Part shown: one piece after another, positions 45,243-54,404 of the stretch
Numbering within the stretch: the stretch's first letter is position 1
How the letters are laid out: every line of letters begins with the position of its first letter
DNA from: JALZUE01 sp051251725
Lineage (GTDB): Bacteria; Pseudomonadota; Gammaproteobacteria; Enterobacterales; Alteromonadaceae
NCBI GenBank assembly: GCA_051251725.1
Contig: JBPOFN010000002.1
Coordinates: forward strand, 169,513 to 233,512
Direction of reading: 5' to 3'
Length of the DNA: 64,000 nt
Notes under the pieces: generated by a model
What the model saw: the letters and a program-made list of their open reading frames with translations, nothing else
Databases searched by the model: none
Told to the model about the DNA's origin: nothing
Made by a program: the position numbers and the translations under genes

Positions 45243-46905
45243 ATTAAAGATGTTACCCATCTTCAATAAAACAAATATTATCAAACGCTTATTATCTTTT
45301 TTGCGGCTTAAATGTCAGCTTCTGACGGTAATGCTCAGCAGTTTATATTTACTCGCTTGTAGTGATATCGAAGACTTGAGTTCGTTAACGAAAAAAAGTT
45401 TAATTTATTGCTCTGAAGCGGCGCCTGAAAATTTCAATCCGCAAACTACCACCGACAGTGCCACTATCGACGCCACCTCGAATCAAATCTATAATAGTTT
45501 AATCACCATCAACCCTATTGATAACACCTTAGCGCCCTCGCTTGCTAAGTCTTGGCATGTCACTAAAGATGGAAAGATGGTGACTTTCTATCTACATAAA
45601 AACATTGAATTTCATGCGACCAACTATTTTTTCCCGTCGCGTAATTTAAATGCCGATGATGTCATTTTCTCTTTTGCCCGCATGCTTGATCCCGAGCATG
45701 AATTCCACCAAACATCGACCGGTCATTACCCTTATTTTGAGCGTATTGGTTTCAAAAGAAATGTCGAAAAAATTGAAAAAATCAATACCCATACGGTGCG
45801 CTTTCACTTACATGAACCTGATGCTTCATTTTTAGCACACTTAGCCACTCAATATGCGGTAATTTTATCTGCCGAATACGCTGATTTATTAGCTTCGCAA
45901 CAGCTGCATAAAAATATTGATACCCTGCCGATAGGTACTGGCCCGTTTAAATTAAAAGAATACCGGGTTAATGCGTTTATTCGTTATTATCAGCATGAAA
46001 ATTATTGGCAAAACAAACTGCCAATAGAACAATTGGTTTACGATATTACCACCAGTAATACCAGCCGACTGACAAAATTAATGACCGGTGAGTGCGATAT
46101 TATTGCTGAGCCTATTGGTCATTCAAAAATAGTAGAACATAAAAACTTAACGCTTGAGTCAGTGACTACGCTCGACATCAGCTTTCTCGCTTTCAACACG
46201 TTAGAACCACCATTTAATAATGCTTTAGTTCGCAAAGCCATTGCTCATGCGATTGATAAAAAAGCAATTATCAACGCCGTTTATTTTGGCCACGGGGTGC
46301 AAGCCTATTCCATTTTACCACCTGTTTCTTGGGCTTATAATGCCGGCGCAAATACCACTTACAATGTTAATAAAGCGGTAGAATTAATGGCAGAGGCTGG
46401 CTATAAAGACGGTTTTGAAATGAATTTATGGGCGCCGCCTGGTCAAAAAAGTTATAACCCAAATGCCTTAACAATGGCGATGCTGATCAAAGAAGATTTA
46501 AAAAGTATTGGTATTAACGTCAATATTACTCATGAACAGCCGGAACAAATTTTAGGTATGATGACCAACCCTAATTACCAAGCTTATATTCATGGCTGGA
46601 CTGCTGATCACCCAGACCCTGATAACTTTTTCAGTACCTTGTTAAGCTGCTCAGCAACAGAAACGGGCACTAACCTTTCTTTTTGGTGTCATCAAAGCTT
46701 TGATAGTCTACTGGAAAAAGGTCGTCAAACTGACAAAATTGAACAACGAAAGTTTTATTATAACCAAGCATTAAAGCTGCTTAATACCGAAATGCCGATA
46801 GTACCAATTGCCCATTCAAAAAGTTATATGGCCAGAAACAATAAAATTGAAGGTAAGTTTTTTAATAGTTTTGGTGTTCAGTTTTCCAGCGTGAGGAAAA
46901 ACTAG
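45235..46905 (+). CDS. sapA: SapA-like peptide-binding lipoprotein
   Basis: 556 residues. The lipobox LLACS implies an anchored lipoprotein; the rest is the extracytoplasmic solute-binding domain of family 5 (DppA/SapA) with EAAPENFNPQTT near the start and AINAVYFGHG, GAFWHPS-like signature regions. Delivers peptides (in Salmonella and Haemophilus, antimicrobial peptides) to SapBCDF. The start overlaps pspF by eight bases. Confidence 0.9.
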   Translation: MTKLKMLPIFNKTNIIKRLLSFLRLKCQLLTVMLSSLYLLACSDIEDLSSLTKKSLIYCSEAAPENFNPQTTTDSATIDATSNQIYNSLITINPIDNTLAPSLAKSWHVTKDGKMVTFYLHKNIEFHATNYFFPSRNLNADDVIFSFARMLDPEHEFHQTSTGHYPYFERIGFKRNVEKIEKINTHTVRFHLHEPDASFLAHLATQYAVILSAEYADLLASQQLHKNIDTLPIGTGPFKLKEYRVNAFIRYYQHENYWQNKLPIEQLVYDITTSNTSRLTKLMTGECDIIAEPIGHSKIVEHKNLTLESVTTLDISFLAFNTLEPPFNNALVRKAIAHAIDKKAIINAVYFGHGVQAYSILPPVSWAYNAGANTTYNVNKAVELMAEAGYKDGFEMNLWAPPGQKSYNPNALTMAMLIKEDLKSIGINVNITHEQPEQILGMMTNPNYQAYIHGWTADHPDPDNFFSTLLSCSATETGTNLSFWCHQSFDSLLEKGRQTDKIEQRKFYYNQALKLLNTEMPIVPIAHSKSYMARNNKIEGKFFNSFGVQFSSVRKN

Positions 46906-47934
46906 ATGTTAGAATTTACCCTCAGACGCTTAAATTTATTCTTCTTTACCATGTTGGTACTGACCGTACTTTCTTTTAGCTTGTCGTTTTTATTTCCTGG
47001 TGACGCATTAATTAACCGTACCGGACAAGTTAATGCCTCGCCTCAGGACATCATAGAATTATCAGCAAAACATAACATTGATGACAGTATTATATTTCAA
47101 TATATCACTTACTTAAAAACTGTTTTATCAGGCGATTTAGGTTTGTCTATGACCAGTCAATCGTCGATTGCCGCTGATATTCTTAGCTTATTACCAGCGA
47201 CCATTGAATTAAGTTTGGTGGCTTTATTTATTGCCATGGTGATTGGTATTCCGATCGGTTTTTATGCTGCAATAAAACATAATAAACTGCCGGATAATTT
47301 TATCCTCTCTTTTTCAATGATCGGCTATTCAATCCCTATTTTCTGGTTAGGTTTATTAGCGATATTAATTTTTTCAATTCAATTAGCTTGGTTACCCGCC
47401 GCCGGGCAAATCAGCTTAATTTATGAAATTGAACATCGAACCGGCATTATGTTGTTCGACATTTTACTCAGTGACAGCTCTTACAAGTGGCAAGCATTTA
47501 AAGACGCGACCGCGCATATTATTTTACCGGCCAGTGTCGTGGCATTTGCCCCCGCGACGGTTTTTGTTCGCTTAGCCAGAACCGCCATGTTAGAAGTATT
47601 AGATACCCATTATATTCGCGCTGCAAAAGCGAAAGGGTTAAGCTTCAACCAGATTATTTTTCGTCATGCGGTGCGTAATGCCTTAATAACCATTATTCGC
47701 CATATCGGTTTACAATTCGCTAACTTGGTAACACTGGCAATGGTCACAGAAGTTATTTTTAGCTGGCCCGGTATTGGCCGCTGGTTAATTGAGAGCATTT
47801 ATCACCGCGATTATACTGCCATTCAAAGTGGTTTATTGGTATTATCGAGCTTCATCTTTATTGTCCATATTTTATCTGATTTTATTTATGCCGCATTAAA
47901 TCCGCTAGCAAGGGGGCGTAAATATGGGTCGTGA
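46906..47934 (+). CDS. sapB: SapB-type ABC permease
   Basis: 342 residues. Six membrane segments with the EAA-loop LDTHYIRAAKAKGLSFNQIIFRHAVRNA. Family DppB/SapB. It begins directly after sapA and overlaps sapC by eleven bases. Forms the heterodimeric channel with SapC. Confidence 0.95.
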   Translation: MLEFTLRRLNLFFFTMLVLTVLSFSLSFLFPGDALINRTGQVNASPQDIIELSAKHNIDDSIIFQYITYLKTVLSGDLGLSMTSQSSIAADILSLLPATIELSLVALFIAMVIGIPIGFYAAIKHNKLPDNFILSFSMIGYSIPIFWLGLLAILIFSIQLAWLPAAGQISLIYEIEHRTGIMLFDILLSDSSYKWQAFKDATAHIILPASVVAFAPATVFVRLARTAMLEVLDTHYIRAAKAKGLSFNQIIFRHAVRNALITIIRHIGLQFANLVTLAMVTEVIFSWPGIGRWLIESIYHRDYTAIQSGLLVLSSFIFIVHILSDFIYAALNPLARGRKYGS

Positions 47935-48817
47935 GAAAATTTATCAAGAAGAAGAGTTTCCATCGCCCTTCGCACAGTTTTGGCATAATTTTAAACAGCC
48001 ACCTGTGGTTATTATCGGTTTTAGCTGTTTTATATTTTTGCTCATCTTAGCCATATTTTCGCCGTTATTAGCGCCACATTCGCCGATAGAGTCAAATATT
48101 GACTTACGATTATTGCCTCCTGCTTGGGACGCTACTGGTAATGTTAGTTATTTATTAGGCACAGATAACCTTGGCCGCGATATGATGTCGCGGTTAATAA
48201 ACGGCGCATCCTTGACTTTTGGCTTAAGCTTTATTGTCGTGATTATTGCCTTATTATTCGGCGTTATTATCGGCTCGATTTCAGCCTTAACCCATGGCGT
48301 AAAATCGAGTATCTTAAATCACTTTCTCGATGTGATTTTATCTATCCCTTCGTTATTATTGGCAATTATTATCGTCGCCATTTTAGGGCCAGGTTTAGGT
48401 AATACCCTCTTGGCGATTGTCATTGTGCTGATCCCACAATTTGTTCATGTCACTAAAAATGCCATTGAAGAGGAGTTCACTAAAGAATACGTACTCGCGT
48501 CAAAATTAGATGGCGCCAACCCTTTTCAGTTATTAACTTATTCTGTTTTTCCCAATATTATCGACAAACTTATTATCCAAGCAACATTAGCCAAATCAGC
48601 TGCTGTGTTGGATATTGCCACCTTAGGATTTTTAGGCTTAGGCGCAGCCTTTCCGTTACCTGAGTGGGGCGCAATGTTGTCAAAAGGTTTAGAGCTGTTT
48701 TATATTGCCCCGTGGACAGTTTATTTACCTGGTTTAGCGATATTATTTACCGTCGTGGCCATTAATTTAGTGGGTGAAGGTATCAGGCACGCAATTAAAG
48801 TAGGAAAGAGTAGCTAA
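47924..48817 (+). CDS. sapC: SapC-type ABC permease
   Basis: 297 residues. An N-terminal cytoplasmic stretch and six membrane helices; the TNLGRDM motif and the LASKLDGANPFQLLTYSVFPN EAA-loop mark a DppC-type permease. Overlaps sapB and shares TAATG with sapD, so the four genes are coupled. Confidence 0.95.
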   Translation: MGREKIYQEEEFPSPFAQFWHNFKQPPVVIIGFSCFIFLLILAIFSPLLAPHSPIESNIDLRLLPPAWDATGNVSYLLGTDNLGRDMMSRLINGASLTFGLSFIVVIIALLFGVIIGSISALTHGVKSSILNHFLDVILSIPSLLLAIIIVAILGPGLGNTLLAIVIVLIPQFVHVTKNAIEEEFTKEYVLASKLDGANPFQLLTYSVFPNIIDKLIIQATLAKSAAVLDIATLGFLGLGAAFPLPEWGAMLSKGLELFYIAPWTVYLPGLAILFTVVAINLVGEGIRHAIKVGKSS

Positions 48818-49806
48818 TGAATCTATTAGATATTCGTAACTTATCCATCGAGCTTATTTCTAGCAAAGAGAATATCTTAGCTGTTGATAAAGTCAGCTTA
48901 ACCTTAAAAGATGGTGAAGTGCGCGGCTTAGTCGGTGAATCAGGTTCAGGGAAGTCATTGCTAGCACAAGCAGTTATGGGCGTGCTTGATGAAAAATGGA
49001 AAGTTACTGCCGATCGTTTTCATTGGCGCGGCCAAGACTTATTGCGCTTGCCGCTACAAGAGCGTAAAAAAATCATTTCAAAAGATGTCGCGATGATTTT
49101 TCAAGATCCGATTGCTTGTCTCGATCCAACGAAAAAAATTGGTGAACAGCTCGAAGAAGCGGTTGACGAAAAGCTGTTGTCGGGATTTTTCTGGCAAAAG
49201 GCCAAACAACGCAAAGCGGAAGCAATTAAGTTACTGCATAAGGTTGGTATAAAACATCACCTAGCTTGTATAAAAAGTTACCCGCATGAATTGACTGAAG
49301 CATTATGCCAACGGGTGATGATTGCCAGTGCACTAGCTCGAAGACCAATATTATTAATTGCCGATGAACCAACGGCAGCGATGGAAAGTACCAACCAAAG
49401 ACAAATTTTTCGTTTATTGGCCAGCTTAAATCAACTTAAAAACATGTCGATTTTATTGATCAGCCATGACTTAGAAAACTTAACTAATTGGACCCACAGC
49501 GTTACTGTGATGTACAGCGGCCAATTTGTTGAAGCCGGCACAACCAAACAAATATTTAATCGCCCTTTTCATCCTTACACTCGCGCATTAGTGGATAGTA
49601 GCCCGAAAGCGAACCGTAACTTACCGCCTAAATCGAGATTAATGGCGCTCCCGGGTAGTATTCCGGTACTACAACATTTACCTATTGGCTGTCGTTTAGG
49701 GCCACGTTGTCCGCGCGCGCAGCAAAAATGTGTTATTGCACCTAAATCGGTAAATCATCATGGTCATTATGTTAGTTGTCATTTTTCGCTTAAGGACATG
49801 TACTAA
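48817..49806 (+). CDS. sapD: SapD-type ABC ATPase
   Basis: 329 residues. Walker A GESGSGKS, Walker B LLIADEPTAA; the signature region reads ELTEALCQRV instead of the consensus LSGGQ, as is seen in SapD of other genera. The C-terminal oligopeptide-transport extension with CRLGPRCPRAQQKC (Cys-rich) is present. Pairs with SapF to energise peptide import. Confidence 0.94.
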   Translation: MNLLDIRNLSIELISSKENILAVDKVSLTLKDGEVRGLVGESGSGKSLLAQAVMGVLDEKWKVTADRFHWRGQDLLRLPLQERKKIISKDVAMIFQDPIACLDPTKKIGEQLEEAVDEKLLSGFFWQKAKQRKAEAIKLLHKVGIKHHLACIKSYPHELTEALCQRVMIASALARRPILLIADEPTAAMESTNQRQIFRLLASLNQLKNMSILLISHDLENLTNWTHSVTVMYSGQFVEAGTTKQIFNRPFHPYTRALVDSSPKANRNLPPKSRLMALPGSIPVLQHLPIGCRLGPRCPRAQQKCVIAPKSVNHHGHYVSCHFSLKDMY

Positions 49807-50585
49807 TGTCGAGCTTATTATCAATTATTGATTTAAGTAAAACTTATAAGATCACCAATTTTTGGCTGTTTAAACAATCAATACCCGCATTAGAGCCGAT
49901 TTCTTTTGATTTAAAGCCTTATCAAACGTTGGCCATTGTTGGCGAGTTAGGCTCAGGTAAATCAACCTTAGCAAAATTATTAGTCGGCGCAGAAACACCG
50001 ACGACCGGCTGTATTAAGCTTAATGGTGAAGAGTTAATTGCAGGCAATTATAAACAGCGCTGCCAGCATATCCGCATGATCTTTCAAGACTCAGGCACCA
50101 CGTTAAACCCCAGTTTAACAATACAGCAAATCCTTGATGAACCATTAAAGTTAAATACTGATTTAGATCTGAAAGCGCGAGCGCAATTGATCAGAGAAAC
50201 ATTACAAAAAGTTGGTTTACTCGCTGATCATATGCATTTTTATCCGCATATGCTGTCTGGCGGCCAAAAACAGCGGGTCTCATTAGCAAGAGCAATTATT
50301 CTCAATCCACAGGTGATTATTCTTGATGAGGCGTTGGCTTCGCTCGACCCGTCATTACGTTCGCAAGTGATCAACTTATTGTTATCTTTGCAGCAGCAAA
50401 TGGGCTTGGCGTTTGTTTTGATCTCTCAAAACTTAGGTATTGTTCGTCATTTCAGTGATGAGATTATTATTTTATCGAAAGGTAAAGTAGTAGAAAAAGG
50501 TAAAACACTCGCGGTATTAGAAAACCCGAAACATAAATATACGCAAAAATTAATTGGTAACCAAAATTACAGCGTTTTTAATTAA
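49806..50585 (+). CDS. sapF: SapF-type ABC ATPase
   Basis: 259 residues. Walker A GELGSGKS, signature MLSGGQKQRVSLARA and Walker B IILDEALASLD are intact, while SapD has a divergent signature, so the pair is asymmetric. Last gene of the operon; the start overlaps sapD and a heptamer array follows. Confidence 0.95.
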   Translation: MSSLLSIIDLSKTYKITNFWLFKQSIPALEPISFDLKPYQTLAIVGELGSGKSTLAKLLVGAETPTTGCIKLNGEELIAGNYKQRCQHIRMIFQDSGTTLNPSLTIQQILDEPLKLNTDLDLKARAQLIRETLQKVGLLADHMHFYPHMLSGGQKQRVSLARAIILNPQVIILDEALASLDPSLRSQVINLLLSLQQQMGLAFVLISQNLGIVRHFSDEIIILSKGKVVEKGKTLAVLENPKHKYTQKLIGNQNYSVFN

Positions 50586-50614
50586 TTGCTTATTTTCCCC
50601 TACTTACAAACACG

Positions 50615-50740
50615 CTTCAAGCTTCAAGCTTCTAGCTCTTAGCTTCAAGCTTTTAACTTCAAGCTTCTAGCTTTTAGCTTTTAGCTTTTAACTTTTAACT
50701 TCTAGCTTCTAGCTTCAAGCTTCAAGCTTCAAGCTTTTAG
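50615..50740 (+). repeat. degenerate 7-bp tandem repeat array 3 (CTTCNAG family)
   Basis: 18 heptamers in exact register: CTTCAAG, CTTCTAG, CTTTTAG, CTTTTAA and one CTCTTAG. It lies between convergent sapF and kdsA. Units favour CTTCAAG, which arrays 1 and 2 lack, so this array evolved separately. Confidence 0.95.
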
Positions 50741-50854
50741 CAATAGAATAAAAAGCAAACCCTAATTCTAACACCAAAAGTGTAAAAAATTGGCCATTGC
50801 TTTAATCGGGTGGATTAACAACAACAGCCAATATCGCCTAAATAAAGAAGGCGT

Positions 50855-51691
50855 TTATTCAATAATTAACGGTTCAAAACCTTTAACTAAATCATCTATC
50901 GCTTTCATTTGCTTTAAATAAGGCTCAAGTTTATCCAGTGGTAAGGCACATGGACCGTCACATTTTGCTTGATCAGGATTAGGATGAGATTCAATAAATA
51001 ATCCGCCAATGCCTATCGCCATACCACTACGGGCTAATTGCGCGGCTTGGGCACGTCGACCATCAGCTGAGTCTGTTCGACCACCTGGTTTTTGCAAGGC
51101 ATGGGTGGCATCAAAAATGACTGGCGCCATTGATTTCATTTCATCCATCGCCAGCATATCAACCACTAAATTGTTATAGCCATAACAACTACCGCGCTCA
51201 CAAAGAATAACTTTGTCATTACCCGCTTCTGAGAATTTAGTAATAATATGACGCATTTCATGTGCGGCTAAAAATTGTGGTTTTTTAACGTTAATCACAG
51301 CACCGGTTTTAGCCATTGCGACAACTAAGTCTGTTTGACGCGCTAAAAATGCCGGTAATTGAATAACATCAACAACTTCAGCTACCGGTTGTGCTTGGTA
51401 AGGTTCATGAACATCAGTGATCACAGGCACTTTGAAGGTGTCTTTAATTTCTTGAAAAATCTTTAAACCTTCGTCCATACCAGGGCCACGGTAAGAGTTT
51501 ACAGAAGAACGGTTGGCTTTATCAAAAGAAGCTTTGAAGACATAAGGAATGTTGAGCTTTTGCGTGATTTCGACATACTTTTCCGCAATGGTCATTGCCA
51601 AGTCGCGTGATTCAAGTACATTCATGCCGCCAAATAATACAAACGGTTTGTCATTTGCACATTGAATGCCTTGAATATTAATGGTTGTCAT
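50855..51691 (-). CDS. kdsA: 3-deoxy-8-phosphooctulonate synthase
   Basis: 278 residues. The family motifs GPGMDEGLKI, PVITDVHEPYQ, LPAFLARQTDLV and CERGSCYGYNNLVVDM are present. Condenses phosphoenolpyruvate with arabinose 5-phosphate in Kdo synthesis for lipopolysaccharide. The Cys in CERG suggests the metal-related class should be checked, though the fold is clear. It is last in the hemA-kdsA cluster. Confidence 0.97.
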   Translation of the reverse strand: MTTINIQGIQCANDKPFVLFGGMNVLESRDLAMTIAEKYVEITQKLNIPYVFKASFDKANRSSVNSYRGPGMDEGLKIFQEIKDTFKVPVITDVHEPYQAQPVAEVVDVIQLPAFLARQTDLVVAMAKTGAVINVKKPQFLAAHEMRHIITKFSEAGNDKVILCERGSCYGYNNLVVDMLAMDEMKSMAPVIFDATHALQKPGGRTDSADGRRAQAAQLARSGMAIGIGGLFIESHPNPDQAKCDGPCALPLDKLEPYLKQMKAIDDLVKGFEPLIIE

Positions 51692-51767
51692 GATTTTTCC
51701 TTAAGATTTATTTATCTAATTTGTTTATCTAATTTGTTTATCAAATTTATTCAAAAATAGTATTTAA

Positions 51768-53018
51768 TTAATTTACGCTAATGCTTTGCATGATCAGGCC
51801 ACAAATATAAGCCATATAGGTACCGATGCCATAACCTAATACCGCCAGTAACACGCCAACAGGCGCAAGTGACGGATGAAACGCTGAAGCAATTACTGGC
51901 GCAGAAGCTGCGCCGCCAACATTGGCTTGTGAGCCAACTGCCATATAAAATACTGGCGCTTTAATTAATTTAGCCACCAAGAGTATTAAACTGGCATGGA
52001 TTAACATCCATAACACCCCGATCGCAAAATAAACCGGTGTTTGGCCAATGGCCATAATGTTCATATGCAAACCTATGGTCGCAACAAGAATATATAAAAA
52101 GCTGGTGCCTATGGTTGAAGCGCCAAAATTTTCGAGTGTGCGCGCTTTAGTAAAGGACAGCGCAATACCAGAAAATGTAGCAATAACAATCAACCAAAAA
52201 AATTGACTATTCAAACTGTATTTTGCTGCCCAAGTGAAATTATCATTAAAATATGGCGCGATAATGTCGGCAGAAAAATGGGCAAAGCCGGTAATGCCAA
52301 ACCCTACAGCTAGCACAATAATATAATCGGCTAATTGCGGAATTTGGCGATTTTTAGCTTGCTGGCTTTGTATTTTATTTTTTAATGTTTCTATTGCGGT
52401 GGTGTCTGCCCCCGTTTTTTCATCAATTTTTTTATGGTTAGCTGCCATGTATAACAGCACCGCTAACCATAAATTAGCCACGACAATATCGACGGTTACC
52501 ATGGCAGAAAATAAATCACCACCAACAGCAAAAATTTCTTTCATCGCCGTTTGATTAGCGCCGCCACCAATCCAGCTGCCTGCGACTGTTGTTAATCCAC
52601 GCCAGACAGCATCAGGCCCTTGATTGGCAATAAGCTCAGGAAAAGTAGCACTGATCACTAATAATGCAATCGGACCGCCAATAACAATACCTAGCGTACC
52701 GGTCAGAAACAGGATAATCGCTTTGGGGCCTAAACTAATAATCGCTTTTAAGTCGATACTTAAAGTTAATAATACTAAACAAGCAGGCAATAAATAACGC
52801 GAGGCGACAAAATATAATTGCGACTGGTCGCCATCAACAATAGCAAAGGTATTTAATAATGAGGGTAAGAAATAACACAATAATAACGCTGGCACAAAAC
52901 GGTAAAAGCGTTGAAAAAAGGGATGTGAACTCGACTGAGTTTTAAACACTAAGCCTAAAATAGCAACTAATAAACCAAGTACAACGGCATCGTTAGTGAT
53001 CAATGGGGTTGCGGTCAT
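51768..53018 (-). CDS. DUF819 family membrane protein
   Basis: 416 residues with about ten membrane helices; the YSLNSQFFWLIVIATFSGIALSF and VGSQANVGGAASAPVIASAFHP motifs are the family marks. DUF819 (YjcL type) proteins resemble secondary transporters of the sodium/citrate-like fold; the substrate is unknown. Between sirB1 and kdsA, where many relatives have no gene. Confidence 0.9.
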   Translation of the reverse strand: MTATPLITNDAVVLGLLVAILGLVFKTQSSSHPFFQRFYRFVPALLLCYFLPSLLNTFAIVDGDQSQLYFVASRYLLPACLVLLTLSIDLKAIISLGPKAIILFLTGTLGIVIGGPIALLVISATFPELIANQGPDAVWRGLTTVAGSWIGGGANQTAMKEIFAVGGDLFSAMVTVDIVVANLWLAVLLYMAANHKKIDEKTGADTTAIETLKNKIQSQQAKNRQIPQLADYIIVLAVGFGITGFAHFSADIIAPYFNDNFTWAAKYSLNSQFFWLIVIATFSGIALSFTKARTLENFGASTIGTSFLYILVATIGLHMNIMAIGQTPVYFAIGVLWMLIHASLILLVAKLIKAPVFYMAVGSQANVGGAASAPVIASAFHPSLAPVGVLLAVLGYGIGTYMAYICGLIMQSISVN

Positions 53019-53039
53019 TTAGGCTCCAATACGTTTGCG

Positions 53040-53837
53040 CTAATGTAGAATAATGTCGTTTATAAAAATGTTATCGAGCTGATACTTTAGTAACTGCGCT
53101 TGTGGATCTTTTGGGCATTGCTCAACAAAATAGCGGTAATCATCATATGCCACTTTAAAACAATCAAGTTGATGTAATAAAAACCCGCGATCACGGCGCT
53201 CAAATGGGTCGTCTGGACGCATCGCTAATAACACATCAACACATTTTAACGCTTGCGCAAATTTTTGTTCTTGAATTAAGGCGGTTTTTAACGAGGTGAT
53301 ATATTGCTGGATCAGCTCTTGGGTTTCAAAAAACTGGACAAAGTCACCGTTAATCGCATTATCTGAATCGGCTAAACGGGCGTCAAGATCATGCCAAGAA
53401 AGCGACTCTCCGGTGATCGGATCAAACACTATCGCGTAATCATCATCACATAAAATTCGGATCATAATTTTTTCAGGAACAAAGACGATTTCAACATCAA
53501 AACCACATTCAGCAATAATATGTTTTAATAATACACTTTTTAGCACCGGTGAAACCACGCGATAAGCTAAACTTTCTATCACTTTATGGCTTGCTACCGT
53601 CCAAATCGTGCGATGTTTATCAATAAACAATTGGTGAATAAATACTTCATTTATCAACTGTTCTGCCTGCTCTAATAAACTGTCACTTGTCTCTAGCTGT
53701 TTTTTACAGTGCTGAGCTAATAACGTTATCGACGTTAAATCTACTGATTCAGCAAAGATAAACTCTTCAATTAACGCAATCGCTTGTAGCGGGTCAATAA
53801 CTTCACTACTGATTTCAGATAACAACAATTCTTTCAT
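53040..53837 (-). CDS. sirB1: SirB1 family protein (transglutaminase-like core with TPR)
   Basis: 265 residues. A helical N-terminus, a SirB1/transglutaminase-like region (about 85-170, with FVPEKIMIRIL and GESLSWHDL) and C-terminal TPR-like helices RRDRGFLLHQLDCFKVAYDDYRYFV. Often next to prmC and kdsA in gammaproteobacteria. Molecular function is not established. Confidence 0.88.
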   Translation of the reverse strand: MKELLLSEISSEVIDPLQAIALIEEFIFAESVDLTSITLLAQHCKKQLETSDSLLEQAEQLINEVFIHQLFIDKHRTIWTVASHKVIESLAYRVVSPVLKSVLLKHIIAECGFDVEIVFVPEKIMIRILCDDDYAIVFDPITGESLSWHDLDARLADSDNAINGDFVQFFETQELIQQYITSLKTALIQEQKFAQALKCVDVLLAMRPDDPFERRDRGFLLHQLDCFKVAYDDYRYFVEQCPKDPQAQLLKYQLDNIFINDIILH

Positions 53838-53986
53838 TTAAAACAATACAACTATTTTCAATAATTTTAAGATCTCGAATCAGTCAAAAGCAGTGGCTGA
53901 TACAAGTTATTCGCCTTTATCTTTGTCACATAAACTAGAGTCTATGCCACAAAGATAAAAGGCGTGGGCGCAAGTAATAAATTTAC

Positions 53987-54352
53987 TTACATAAAAAATA
54001 CAGCTTCTTTGGTTATCGCAACACGCACAACTAATATAACCCAACCAATCGCACCTAAATAACCAAATACTTTCATCAGGTTATTACGGGCAAACTTTAA
54101 GGTATATGTGACTGTGACAATATAAGCAACTACACCTAATAACTTCTCTGCAAACCACATTTGCTCAAGGGGATTTAACGCTAAGCTGATCCACATAGTG
54201 ACACCGACCAAGATTAAACAGGTATCAATAATATGTGGGGCAATTTTCACCCATTTTTTTTCTAATTGAACAGAGTTCATTAAACTCCAGATAAAACGTA
54301 GGGTAAATAAACTGACGCTTAAAATGGCGAGGGTCATATGTAGGTGTTTCAT
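53987..54352 (-). CDS. sirB2: SirB2 family membrane protein
   Basis: 121 residues with four membrane helices: HMTLAILSVSLFTLRFIWS, HIIDTCLILVGVTMWI, AEKLLGVVAYIVTVTYTLKFA and GYLGAIGWVILVVRVAI. The length and R-F-x-W motif fit SirB2. Role unknown. Between sirB1 and prmC. Confidence 0.92.
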   Translation of the reverse strand: MKHLHMTLAILSVSLFTLRFIWSLMNSVQLEKKWVKIAPHIIDTCLILVGVTMWISLALNPLEQMWFAEKLLGVVAYIVTVTYTLKFARNNLMKVFGYLGAIGWVILVVRVAITKEAVFFM

Positions 54353-54404
54353 TGGTTATCCTTTACTATTTAGTCATAGTGTTAGTTATTGTTTTTATTG
54401 TTCG

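Noticed and set aside
50830..50860. Hairpin CGCC/GGCG near the kdsA end as a sapF terminator
   Set aside because: The stem is only four to five pairs and overlaps the kdsA coding end; no convincing T-run.
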